A stretch of DNA of 64,000 bases from the NCBI RefSeq assembly GCF_007565055.1, contig NC_044553.1, positions 39,571,916 to 39,635,915 on the forward strand, written 5' to 3'. A program made the position numbers and the translations under genes. Positions 34,796 to 46,264 of this stretch are shown in pieces. The notes below the pieces were generated by a model, which saw nothing but the letters and a program-made list of their open reading frames with translations, searched no databases and was not told the DNA's origin. Positions within the stretch are counted from its first letter, which is position 1. The number at the start of each line of letters is the position of its first letter. The stretch comes from Rhinopithecus roxellana (taxonomy: Eukaryota; Chordata; Mammalia; Primates; Cercopithecidae).

Positions 34796-35263
34796 TAATT
34801 CCCTAGTTTGGTATTCAATGCCCTCCTAATTGGCCGAATTCTTCCCTGCCTTCATCCCAACTAGTGTCTTCCCCTCAGTTTTGCTCTCCATGCTGCCACC
34901 AATGAGTCTTCTCTAAGACCTGGCAATATGCCTCTTTTTAAAAACACTACAAGCACTCCCCATAGCACACCAGTTTAAATGCAAGAGTTTTAGGATTAGA
35001 TATGAATCTAAACCTGATAATCATAATAAATTCATAGGTCAAAATAAAAGCTTTTAAAAGTATCTGCTATTTTCACTAATCTATGCCATTAAAAATGCTA
35101 TCAGGATAGAAAATTGAGTTTGCCATTTTTACTAATTTAGTAAGTAAAAATTCTAGGTAAGTTCAAAATTTAACTTCCATTGAGAGTTTACTTCACAGTA
35201 AACTTACTCTTTTGAACTCCCTTCACTTTATGCCAATGACGACAAATGAAAGTGAGATCTCAC

Positions 35264-35374
35264 CTTTCCTTCCTCGAGGTGAAGTAGCAGGACTTTATCT
35301 CCTGGCTTATAATCTTTGAGCAGCTCTGCTGACTTCCAGACTTCCTCTGGATCAGGTATCCAAACCCTGGCAAA
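35264..35374 (-). CDS. MYO5A: MYO5A exon 2: N-terminal SH3-like region of the motor
   Basis: This exon has 111 bases, 37 whole codons, phase 0 at both ends. It starts [11 protein letters not shown] and ends LHLEEGK. The acceptor on the minus strand is ...cttctag and the donor is gtgaga. It covers about residues 10-46, the start of the small SH3-like beta-barrel that precedes the motor core. The first ~9 residues must come from an exon outside the window, since no start codon in a good context lies directly upstream. An Alu (35498-35794) sits only about 120 bases upstream in intron 1. Confidence 0.97.
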
Positions 35375-35497
35375 CTAGAAGACAAAAAGAAAAAAATTTA
35401 AACTAGCAAATCAATTATTTTACTATAATATGCAAACATATAACTATTTATAATTAAACAATTTATGAAAAAAGAAATCTTGGCCAATATGAAATCT

Positions 35498-35794
35498 CCT
35501 TTTTTTTTTTTTTGAGACAGAGTTAAGCTCTTGTCACCCAGGCTGGAGTGCAGTGGCCCGATCTTAGCTCACAGCAACCTCCGAATCCTGGGTTCAAGCA
35601 ATTCTCCTGCCTCAGCCTCCTGAGTAGCTGGAATTATAGGCACCTGCCACCACGCTCAGCTAATTTTTGTATTTTTAATAAAGACAGAGTTTCGCCATGT
35701 TGGCCAAGCTGGTCTCCAAACTCCTGACCTCAAGTGATCCACCCGCCTTGGCCTCCCAAAGTGCTAGGATTACAGATGTGAGCCACCATGCCCG
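35498..35794 (-). mobile_element. Alu, full length, beside exon 2
   Basis: gagacagagttaagctcttg to gagccaccatgcccgg. Target repeat atgaaat. It lies about 124 bases upstream of exon 2. Confidence 0.95.
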
Positions 35795-36055
35795 GATGAA
35801 ATTTACTTTTTAAATTAGTAAACAAAAAATATTTTAGCCCTCATAGCACCACCATTCCCAAATTATACAAAAAGTGTGTTCTGACAAAACAGTTATGATC
35901 AAAGCTTGACTTTGCTTTATACCGGAAATGCCACCTGAAAGTATAATTTTAGGTTAAAATGTACACATAAGATCTATTTTTGAAGCTATGGTGTTGTGGT
36001 TCTGACAGTTTCAATAGCTCAGACATCTTTTTATGGCTGAGTTTACAATATGGAA

Positions 36056-36335
36056 TTTTTTTTTTTTCTTTTGAGACAGAGTCTCGCTCTGTTGCCCAGG
36101 CTGGAGTGCAGTGGCACAATCTTGGCTCAATGCCACCTCTGCCTCCCAGGTTCAAGCGATTCTCCTGCCTCAGCCTCACGAGTAGCTGGGACTACAGGCA
36201 TGTGCCACTGTGCCCAGCTAACTTTTGTATTTTTAGTAGAGACGGGGTTTCACCGTGTTGGCCAAGCTGGTCTCGAACTCCTAACCTCATGATCCAAAGT
36301 GCTGGGATTACAGGCATGAGCCACCATGTCCAGCC
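36056..36335 (-). mobile_element. Alu, near full length
   Basis: gagacagagtctcgctctgt to gagccaccatgtccagccc. A short deletion follows aacctcatgatcc. Confidence 0.95.
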
Positions 36336-37315
36336 CACAATTTGGATTTTTTATTGTAGTTTGCATCCTGTGCTCCGCAAAGCCTTAACGATTTCTCAGA
36401 TATCCCTCAGGAGCCATCACAGTAGGAGAAGAGGAGAATAAAAATAACAAATTTTTAAAAACTGAAAAAACACTGTTGTTCAGCATTTTGCCTTCATTAT
36501 TTTATAAAGATGAGTGGGAAATGGTAAAAATGGCACAGTCAGTCACTAATAAACTTAGCTCCTGCAGCCTCAACACCATGAAAAAGGCATGGTAATCATC
36601 AGGGATTCCTAAAGCAGCAAATATTTTGCCTCAACTAGACACTCTCTGGACATAAGCCAGAAGATTATGTGGTCAATTTTGAAGAAAAAGAACAAAATAT
36701 ACTAACATGCATAAATCTTTCAAATACCTCATTGAAGAAGTGTTTTATGTGCTTGGACTCTCTGGGAAGAAATTTCCCTTTAAAACACACATAACACTAA
36801 ACCTAAATGCCCATTTTCATGAACAAATCACATATGAAAACAGGAATCCTAGATTCAGCCAGCAAAGGAAAGACATGATACAATCAATCATGGCTGGCAT
36901 GGCCAGACTGAACCCAGTCTCTGGCCTGTATCTGTATCCTCAATTCATGTAAATTCACCTCTAGATTTCATTTTTAAGAATGATCAGGGTACTAATTTAC
37001 TTGGAGCTTTGAGAAGGAACATCTGGATTTGAGTATGTTAAATGTGGGGCAACTTCCCAAAGAATTGTGATAATGTAATGACTATTCTAAGTACTGGGCA
37101 CAAAGTTCTGGAAGCTTGTAACAAGGTCATTCCCAAGAACAAGAGAAATTTATATGACCCGGTGATGAACTTATAGATAAGAGAAAGCGAAAAGAAAGTG
37201 GGTGAACGAAAGTACAGGTAGATCTGAGATTCAAGATAATTTAAATTAAACGTCTCCTGTAAGAAAAACATTTCAGCAGGCCATGCCACTGTCCTGGATA
37301 TTATGTTAACCTCTT

Positions 37316-37614
37316 CTTTTTTTTTTCTTTTTTTTGAGACGGAGTCTCACTTTGTCACCCAGGCTGGAGTGCAGTGGCGCAGTCTCGGCTTACTGCAACT
37401 TCCGCCTCCTGGGTTCAAGCGATTCTCTTGCCTCAGCCTCCCGAGTAGCTGGGACTATAGGCACATGCAACCACGCCCAGCTAATTTTTTTATATTTTTA
37501 GTAGAGACAGGGTTTCACCTGTTAGCCAAGATGGTCTCGATCTCCTGACCTCATGATCCGCCTGCCTTGGCCTCTCAAAGTGCTGGAATTACAGGCATGA
37601 GCCACCGTGCCCAG
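37316..37614 (-). mobile_element. AluY-like, full length
   Basis: gagacggagtctcactttgt to gagccaccgtgcccagtc. Target repeat atgttaacctctt. Confidence 0.95.
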
Positions 37615-37951
37615 TCGATGTTAACCTCTTTCCTGACAAATATTTTCAAGCCTTCCTATTAGGAAGCTGCTGTGGTATATTGCCGTAGTTTCCAAACTAC
37701 CAGATTTCATGGCTGGTAAAATTTTTTTTTCAAGTTTGGGGACTGATATAAGGTTATTAACTAACTTTTAGTCTTGACAAGTAAGATTACAAAACCATTA
37801 ATTACTGGCAGCACTTACAGACAAGTAGAGGCTAAGGCCCTCACACTCAGCACAGGCAACATAAATACCAATCTACTATCTAATATCACCATCGTTTTAT
37901 AAAATGAAGGACATTTTAACAAGAAAACAGTAGGACAAATAGCCATCATAG

Positions 37952-38233
37952 TTTTTTGGTTTTCTGTTTTTCGGACACGGAGTTTTGCTCTTGTTGCCCA
38001 GGTCGGCTCACTACAGCCTCCACTTACGGGGTTCAAGCAATTCTCCTGCCTCAGCCTCCAAAGCAGCTGGGATTACAGGTGCCCACCACCACGCCCAGCT
38101 ACTTTTTTGTTGTTGTTTATTTTTAGTAGAGACGGGGTTTCGCCATGTTGGCCAGGCTGGTCTCAAACTCCTGGCCTCAGAGAGTGATCTTCCCACCTTG
38201 GCCTCCTAAAGTGCTGGGATTACAGGCCTGGCC
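37952..38233 (-). mobile_element. Alu, shortened
   Basis: ggacacggagttttgctctt to gattacaggcctggcc, with losses in both arms. Confidence 0.9.
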
Positions 38234-38254
38234 ATCACAGTTAACACACAAATC

Positions 38255-38735
38255 CCTTACCATGGTCTACAAAGTCCTTCATGACCTGTCCTTTCCTTCC
38301 CCTGCCAACCTCTAAGCCGGAGCCATGCAGATCTTATTTTAGTTCTTCAGGAACACAGTTTTGTTTGCTCCTGTCTCTAGACCCTGGCCCTTGTTAATTC
38401 CTCTATAATGTACTTCTCCCAGATCTGCTTATGCCTGCCTCCTTCTCACTTACATGATAGCTCAAATGTAAACCTCTTCAGAGAGGCATTCCCAGATCTT
38501 TCTAGCTGAAATCAATCCAAACTACAATTACCGTTCTCCATTTTACATTCTTCAGCGCTCTTATTCACTATCTGAAATCACTTGCTGTTATGTTGCTTAT
38601 TTACTTATTTACTGTCTCTCTTCCTTCATTAGAACATAAGTTCTGTGTCTGTGTTGTTCAACACTGCAGGAAGTACTTAGAAGAGTACCTGACACACAGC
38701 TGGTGCTTGGTAAGAATTTATCAAAAGAAGATCAG
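38255..38735 (+). mobile_element. L2 3' end
   Basis: ctacaaagtccttcatgacc, gaggcattcccagatctttc, cattagaacataagttctgt and gtacctgacacacagctggt in L2 order. Confidence 0.8.
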
Positions 38736-39308
38736 AATAAAAGGTATCTCTTTAAATTGAATATAAGTAGTATGATTAAAAGTTCACTCAATTGCTTTAA
38801 TTTTCTCTTATTATTATCAACACATACAAACTTTTCATCTAAACAGTTTGCAGAGGAAAGAGTATGGAACTACACTATGGGTTCTAGACCCAGGGCTACC
38901 AGATGGGCCTTGGCCTTTATTTCAGGCAACAATAAAATGAGGATGACAACAATAGTCTTCCAGTTTATTGCAAAGGCTTACACACATAGAAACTTCATGA
39001 AAAGCATAAACCAATATATAAGTACAGCGTGGGGTTGTTACTGTTTTTTCCCATAGGAGGTGATTTCTAATATCATATATCAAACATGTCACTGAAATTT
39101 GTTTTACAACTTTTTTCCCAGGTACACAGTCCATAAACTGAGTAATATCTGTACATATCACTAAAACCTTACTCATGCAATAAATATTTCTATGTACTAA
39201 CTGCTCCCAATCTGAAGCTTATTTACAAAGATAACATTTTTGTAGCGTTCTCTGGAAGGCATTACTGGTTCCAGAAAAGATACATAAATATAAAGAGATT
39301 AAGAGTCA

Positions 39309-39605
39309 GGATGGGCACGGTGGCTCATGCCTATAATCCCAGCTCTTTGGGAGGCCGAGGCAGGTTGATCTCTTGAGCTCAGGAGTTGGAGACCAGCCTG
39401 ACCAACATGGTGAAACCCCACCTCTACTAAAAATACAAAAATTAGCCAGGCATGGTGGCTCGTGCCTGTAATCCCAGCTCCTCAGGAGGCTGAAGTGGGA
39501 GGATCACTTGAGCCCAGGAGGTGGAGGTTGCAGTGAGCTAAGATCACGTCACTGCACTCCAGTCTGGGCAACAGAGTGAGACTCCATCTCAAAAAAAAAA
39601 AAAAA
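39309..39605 (+). mobile_element. Alu with (GA)n tail
   Basis: aggatgggcacggtggctca to a poly-A tail followed by agagagagagagagagag (39605-39622). Confidence 0.93.
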
Positions 39606-40498
39606 GAGAGAGAGAGAGAGATTCAGAATCATGAAACGACCTATTACCTTGACTGATGAAAATACAAAAAAGGAAAATGTGTCCAAGTGAGTCTGTAAAA
39701 GCATGACTGACCAGTGCCTAAACATGAGGAGACTTTAAATCTAGAAAGCGCCTTCATGCTCTGTGTCAGTAGGGAGCTCCAGCTCAGATTTCCACAAGTA
39801 TTTTGCAAAGAGTAGATACTTTGCCAAAGACTAGATTTCCAAGGGCTAGATGTTAACAACACTTACAGATAAGCAGTGGAAGTCTAAGGCCCTCACACTC
39901 ACCAAAAGCAAGATATTTAAACACTGAACACCACTCTCATAACCAACGTCCTCTTTATCTTAGCTTTACCTCTGGGGAAAGCATCCAAGGAGAAATAGGT
40001 CAGAAACCATTCTATTATTACCACTGCCTTTCTGTGTTTCTTTTCCATGTGTTTCTTAACCAATGAGATCAGTGACTGCAGAAACAACTAGGCCAGAGGG
40101 GGTCAATTTGAGGATATATACCTTAGATGCTGAAACAGGGAAATCTCAACCTGACACGCCACTTCCTACTGCCTTTGTCACTTCCAACCCTGCCTCCCAC
40201 TCTTCCCCCAGGCCGCAACACAAATACACAGGGCAGGAATAGAACTAAACTTGTCCAGTCACATCCAGTGAGAAGACTGAAGGAAGGCAGGCAAGAAGAC
40301 AAGGCCACTGGAACGCATGAGAAACCTAGAAATAGGACACAGTGTGAGTCGGGCAGGAATCAGAAACAAGGATAGACACTGCCCACTAAGTCTGCAGAAG
40401 GCCCTCCTGATGAAAAAGAAGCAGTTAGAAAACGATAACCCTGGCCAAAGTGAATCAAACTGGACATAGCCCCCAGCAAGGCAAGGGAAGGCCCCTGT

Positions 40499-41270
40499 TG
40501 AAAGACAGGACTAGCTGGATTTCCTAGGCGGACTAAGAATCCCTAAGCCTAGCTGGGAAGGTAACCACATCCACCTTTAAACACGGGGCTTGCAACTTAA
40601 TTCACACCCGACCAATCAGAGAGCTCACTAAAATGTTAATTAGTCAAAAACAGGAGGTAAAGAAATAGCCAATCGTCTATCACCTAAGAGCACAGTGGGA
40701 GGGACAAGGATCGGGATATAAACCCAGGCATTCCAGCCAGCAATGGCTACCCTCTTTGGCTCCCCTCCCTTTGTATGGGAGCTCTGTCTTCACTCTATTA
40801 AATCCTGCAACTGCACTTTCTTTTGGTTCGTGTTTGTTACGGCTCAAGCTGAGCTTTAGCTCGCCGTCCACCACTGCTGTTTGCCTCTGTCGCAGACCGG
40901 TGGCTGACTTCCATCCCTCCAGATCCGGCAGGGTGTCTGCTGTGCTCCTGATCCAGCGAGGCGCCCACTGCCGCTCCCAATCGGACAATGGCTTGCCATT
41001 GTTCCTACACGGCTGAGTGCCTGGGTTCGTCCTGATCGAGCTGAACACTAGTCACTGGGTTCCACGGTTCTCTTCTGTGACCCGCGGCTACTCATAGAGC
41101 TGTAACACTCACCACATGGCCCAAGATTCCATTCCTTAGAATCCGTGAGGACAAGAACCCCAGGTCAGAGAATATGAGGCTTGCCACCATCATGGAAGCG
41201 GCCTGCTGCCATTTTGGAAGCTGCCCGCCACCATCTTGGGAGCTCTGGGAGCAAGGACCCCCTGGTAACA
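40499..41270 (+). mobile_element. Solo LTR17 of HERV-W type
   Basis: The LTR starts TGAAAGACAGGACTAGC and ends CCCCTGGTAACA, and both sides carry the 4-base target duplication ctgt (40495-40498, 41271-41274). Visible promoter parts are a CCAAT box (gaccaatcag near 40610), a TATA-like gatataaa near 40714 and an attaaa signal near 40798. No internal viral sequence remains, so it formed by LTR-LTR recombination. It lies antisense to MYO5A in intron 1 and is the most GC-rich block of the right half. Confidence 0.9.
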
Positions 41271-41315
41271 CTGTCATGTAACTGGATTCTGTCATGATTA
41301 GCTAACAAAGGGTTA

Positions 41316-41367
41316 GGCTCTCTTTCAGTGATCCCCGTTTCCGCTCTCTTTCAGTGATTCCTGTTTC
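41316..41367. repeat. Short tandem repeat, 26-base unit
   Basis: gctctctttcagtgat plus (c/t)cc(c/t)gtttcc occurs twice, just after the LTR17 solo LTR. Confidence 0.85.
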
Positions 41368-42267
41368 CTCTTCTCCACTCACACTACTCTAGATCTAGTC
41401 CCTCATTATCTTGTGAGAGTCTCTCAAACATCTCACTTATGCTACCTGAGACCTTATTTTAGTTATTCATGAATCTACCTACCTTCCATACCAGACTATA
41501 TACTCTTTCAAAGCTATCTTTGAATCCCCTCTGAAGTCAACCAAGTTCCTGGCCCATAGTTTGTGGGCAGCACATATATGTTGATTTTATTTAAGACTGA
41601 GATAAGGCAAGGCAAGAAGAGAGATGAGAAAAATTGGAAACATTCCACAGGCTTAGCTCAGGATTTTCCATGAAGCCATACCAGAGTTTGAGGCCACCAA
41701 ACAGGGTTGGGACAGGGCATGAATCAGAGCCTTAGAGAAGAGAGATTCATGAAGTAGTAGGTAAAGAAAGAGTAAATAATGATGTAGAAACTGGTAGGAG
41801 AAGGAAAAAGAAGAGCCTGAGAATTGAGGTACTGTGATTAAAGAAAAAAGCCTAGGGGAGGGAAAAATGAGAAAATAAACCTAAATTACATAAAACTTAA
41901 GCACATAAAGATTTGTGACAATTCAAATGAACCACTTGATAAAAAATGAGAATAAGAATAAAATGAAGATGGACTAAATTTTATAATAGTTAAAATCTGA
42001 TAAAATAATGCTAACACAGATTTAACCTGCATAACAGCTTGCAAGGAAAATAAAAGACATCTGTCCTTCCACAATACAATTTAATGAGGCCTGCCTGGCA
42101 GCATGAGGAATTTTGACAGAGTCTAAAAGAGCACTAGAAAGGCAGGTTCAAGGGACATGCTGGCACTGGTACATGCCAGAGAGGGGCACCAGTGTTGGCT
42201 CACCTAGCACTGCCCTTGCACCTTCTTAGGGGTTACACCGAGCCTTGCACGTTTAAGGAGGCACCAG

Positions 42268-42269
<2 letters not shown>

Positions 42270-42302
<33 letters not shown>

Positions 42303-42583
42303 AGATGGAGTCTCGCTCTGTTGCCCAGGCTGGAGTATAGTGGCACAATCTCCGCTCACTGCTACCTCTGCTTCCCAGGTTCAAGTGATTCTCCTGCCTC
42401 AGCCTCCCAAGTAGCTGGGATTACAGGCATGCCCCGCAACACCTGGCTAATTTTTGTATTATTAGTTGAGACGAGGTTTCGCCATGTTGGCCAGGCTGGT
42501 CTTGAACCCCTGACCTCAGGTGATCTGCCCACCTCGGCCTCCCAAAGTGCTAGGATTACAGGCATGAGTCACTGCGCCTGGCC
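42270..42583 (-). mobile_element. Alu with long T run
   Basis: A 32-base T run then gagatggagtctcgctctgt to gagtcactgcgcctggcc. Target repeat caccagtc. Confidence 0.95.
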
Positions 42584-43339
42584 CACCAGTCATCTTTCTT
42601 TCGATATCTTACCACAATGACAACACTGAAGAGGCCCTTGATTGATGCAGATGACTCACTGGAAGTTTTGCTAACTTGCGGTTTGTCTGTCAAGTAACAC
42701 TGAGGGTGTGGGCACCAAAAGCAGTTGCTTCTGATGCCCCAGACACTTTGGGAACAAGACTAACAGCACTAACAAAGTAAACTGAGCAAGACCTAAAGAA
42801 TTTGACCCATATGATTCTCTCTTCTCCCCCTAACTCCCATATACATTGTTTGCTTTATAGCACATGTGCACATCTTTATTAGCTTCTGTATTAAATCATG
42901 AGCAGCTTGGCAATTCGGAATCTGCCATGGCTCACTTTTGATAGCCCATTGTGAATGTTTGCAAAAATGAGTGCTTTGTCACAATTCAAACAGGCCTATT
43001 ACAAAAACTAAGTGCTCCTCTGTGCTTCGAACTAAAGCAGGAAAGAAATCCTGAAATGTCACCCCCTCCTCTGAAACCTGACATTAATGTGGATGTTCCA
43101 TATGATTACTAAGTAATTCATATAGCCCTTAGAATATGTTTTTGGCATAAAAAAATCAGGAACTACTATTCTAAAAGGACATGATGAGCTCTCCAGAAAA
43201 AAGGAAACAAAAATTATTAAAGAAACAAATTGCCCCTCTTAGTAATGGTATATTTTGTATTTTTTAATTTGTTATGAAATATATGAGATGTGTCTGTGTG
43301 TGTCTGTCTCTATGTGTATACATAGATAATCTGCTGAAT

Positions 43340-43415
43340 GAAAGAATGATGTAATGAACTTCCATATGCCCACCATTTAGGTTCAGAAGTAGAACATTAC
43401 TTATACTATTGAGGC
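43340..43415. mobile_element. Short old L1 fragment
   Basis: atgtaatgaacttccatatg and ccaccatttaggttcagaag, an L1M block. Confidence 0.5.
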
Positions 43416-43426
43416 CCCTTGATGGA

Positions 43427-43454
<28 letters not shown>
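43427..43454. repeat. (AT)n microsatellite
   Basis: About 14 AT units next to an antisense Alu tail. Confidence 0.95.
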
Positions 43455-43455
<1 letters not shown>

Positions 43456-43469
<14 letters not shown>

Positions 43470-43744
43470 AGACAGAGTCTTGCTCTGTCGCCCAGGCTGG
43501 AGTGCAGTGGCGCAATCTCGGCTCACTGCAAGCTCTGCCTCCCAGGTTCATGCCATTCTCCTGCCTCAGCCTCCTGAGTAGCTGGGACTACAATACAAGT
43601 GCATGCCACCACGCCCAGCTCATTTTTTGTATTTTTAGCAGAGAAAGTGTTAGCCAGGATGTTCTCAATCTCCTGACCTCGTGATCCGCCTGCCTTGGCC
43701 TCCCAAAGGGCTGGGATTATAGGCGTGAGCCACCGCGCCTGGCC
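43456..43744 (-). mobile_element. AluY-like beside an (AT)n tract
   Basis: tagacagagtcttgctctgt to gagccaccgcgcctggcc. The AT microsatellite 43427-43454 touches its tail. Confidence 0.94.
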
Positions 43745-44162
43745 AAAACAGTAGATTTTATTATGAAGGAATTCCCCTCCTCCACCCCCAAATTGTTTTG
43801 GGTATCATAATGGAAACCAGCTATTAAACTGGCCCATGTCATCTGGTGAAACTTAAGAATGTCTCATCTAAGACAACATGTCAAAGACACGCCAATCAGC
43901 TTGCCATCCATCCTGCAGTGTTCCAGTGGGCTCTGACAACAGAATGAAGGCTCTACCAAAAATGAGGTTAGTCAATAACCACAAAAAACAATCTGAGGAT
44001 GCTGAAGACTAAAATTTTAATGAATGAGCGAGCTCAGGTTCATGAATTTCTATAAATGAATAAAATCATAGGGTTGACTTAAAATTTTTAATTTTTTGCT
44101 GACTCTGCAAGTCACCTTGCATATACTGTGAAATGTATCTGGTTTAAAAGTAAATCACACGT

Positions 44163-44424
44163 CCCTTTGGGAGGCGAAGGCAAGTAGATCACAAGGTTAG
44201 AAGTTTGAGACCAGCCTGGCCAACATGGAGAAACCCCGTCTCTACTGAAAATACAAAATTAGCTGGGCATGGTGACAGGCACCTGTAATCCTAGCTACTC
44301 AGGAGGCTGAGGCAGGAGAATTGTTTGAATCAGGGAAGCAGAGGTTGCAGTGAGCTGAGATTGTGCCATTGCACTCTAGCCTGGGCAACAGGGCAAGACT
44401 CCGTCTCAAAAAAAAAAAAAAAAA
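44163..44424 (+). mobile_element. Alu, 5' truncated
   Basis: It starts inside the left arm (cctttgggaggcgaaggc). The repeat aaagtaaatcacac lies on both sides. Confidence 0.93.
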
Positions 44425-44432
44425 GTAAATCA

Positions 44433-44680
44433 CACTTTGGGAGACCAAGGCGGGTGGACTGTCTGAGCTCAGGAGTTCGAGACCAGCCTGGGCAACATGG
44501 TGAAACCCCGTCTCTAATAAAATACAAAAAATTAACTGGGAGTGGTGACACGCACCTGTACAGTCCCAGCTACTCGGGAGGCTGAAGCACAAGAATTGCT
44601 TGAACCTGAGAGGTGGAGGTTGCAGTGAGCCGAGATTGTGCCAGTACACTCCAGCCTGGGCAACACAGCAAGACTCTGTC
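44433..44680 (+). mobile_element. Alu, 5' truncated, with expanded tail
   Basis: cactttgggagaccaaggcg to caagactctgtc, followed by a long AAAAG/AAGG tail. Confidence 0.93.
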
Positions 44681-44800
44681 AAGAAAAGAAAAGAAAAGAA
44701 AAGAAAAGAAAAGAAAAGAAAGAAGAAGGAAGGAAGGAAGGAAGGAAGGAAGGAAGGAAGGAAGGAAGGAAGGAAGGAAGGAAGGAAGGAAGGAAGGAAG
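44681..44800 (+). repeat. (AAAAG)n-(AAGG)n compound microsatellite
   Basis: About eight AAAAG units then about 18 AAGG units, grown from the tail of the Alu ending at 44680. Confidence 0.95.
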
Positions 44801-45865
44801 AAAATCAAGTTCAAGTTAGCTCCCAGCAGACATTGAAATTATCTTTTTAAATTTAGGAAGAAAACAAGAACTTGCAAATTAATGGATATGCTTTGTTACC
44901 ATTAAGTAGCAAAAATTAAATATTCTTATTTTTCTAAAATTTGATATGAGATGACAGAGCTTTGGAATGAATATTTTTAGACACTGTAGTTATTTAACAC
45001 TCATGCAAAGATTATTTTCAGAACTAGGTCTAACTTCTTAAGAACAGTGTTAATATGCACATCAAGAAAAATTAGTATTTCCATCTATAATTAGCTGGTG
45101 GTATTTTAAACCACAAAATTCTAAATAAGTAAAATAATCAAAGGTAAAACAGAATCACCAACAGGAAAGGAACCATATAGGTTGTATTCATGAGAGCTTT
45201 GATTAGGATAAAGAAAAGTCCTAACTTTACTTAATCTCATAATATGCTTTGTAATTATTATTAAACAAGTCCCTTATTCAACAAAACACCTGAGAGAAGT
45301 TAGATAACTTGTCCCAAAGGTACTCAGCTAATAAATGACAGAAGCAGAATTCAAACATAGAAAGATCTCCGATTTCAAGATGATTAGGGTGTATAAGAGT
45401 AAGAAAAACACAATCTCATTGAATCACTTTCTCCTGATTGTGACCGAAGTTGCTCAACTCACACTTTCCTATCATTTTCAACACTTGCTCTCAATGTAGA
45501 AAAAAGTATTAAATGGAAGTCATGTTAAACATGTACAGGCCTCTTTATACAGGGGTTCTTCTTGTCACATAGAATATCTATCTATCACTCTGATAAATGA
45601 TGTAGTGATGAAAGAAGTCATGGATAATTTTTTAAATTTTAACTAAAATGTCTTAACATGGTAAGATTTAAGGAATCATGGAATTAAACATCAAACAACA
45701 CATATATTATATGAGACAATATGGATAAGGTGCGAAAATAGTACCTGGGAAATAATAGGCAGGTGCCGGTATGTATTTCCCTCCCATTTATAACAGGCGG
45801 CTCCCTTTGTGTTGCTCCCCAGCTTTGGGAATCGACACTTCTAGGTCTGTTGCTAACTTGGGAAA

Positions 45866-46264
45866 TGACACAGTTTGGATATTTGTTCCTGCCCAAATCC
45901 CATGCTGAAATGTAATCCCCAATGCTGGAGGTGAGGCCTGGTGGGAGGTATTTGAATCATGTGAGCAGATCCCTCATGGCTTGGTATTGTCTTTGTGATA
46001 GTAAGTTCTTGTGAGATCTGGTCATTTAAAAATGTGTTGCAACCTCCCCTCTCCTTCTCTGTCTCTTGCTCCTGCTTATTGCCATGTGATGTGTCTGCTC
46101 CTTCCTTGCCTTCCACCGTAAAAGCTCCCTAAGGCCTCCCTAGAAGCAGATGCCACCATGCTTCCTGTATAGCCTGCAGAACCGTAAGCCAATTAAACCC
46201 CTTTCCTTATAAATTACCCAGTCTCAGGTCTTTCTTTATAGCAATGCAAGAATGAACTAACACA
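45866..46264 (+). mobile_element. MaLR LTR (MST/THE1 type), copy 1 of a tandem array
   Basis: It begins tgacacagtttggatatttg and ends aatgaactaacaca. In between are the usual MaLR blocks (gcctggtgggaggtatttga, aattaaaccc, ttataaattacccagtctcagg). It is followed directly by MaLR internal sequence. Confidence 0.85.

Larger units (their letters stand above)
30212..35263 (-). other. MYO5A intron 2
   Basis: 178-bp duplication at its 3' end, MIRs, the nested Alu stack, more Alus and L1ME. 32040-33075 and 34800-35260 are unnamed. Confidence 0.85.

Noticed and set aside
36050..36441. Open frames of 80-153 codons with SPASASQVAGTTG-type text here and at many other places
   Set aside because: These are translations of antisense Alu arms, the classic false protein signal of primate DNA.
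40495..41300. CpG-bearing block as the MYO5A promoter or exon 1
   Set aside because: It is a solo LTR17 with exact ends and target duplication, and no exon 1 codons are present.
44299..44814. 171-codon minus-strand frame with FLPS repeats
   Set aside because: It is the AAGG microsatellite plus two Alus read in reverse.
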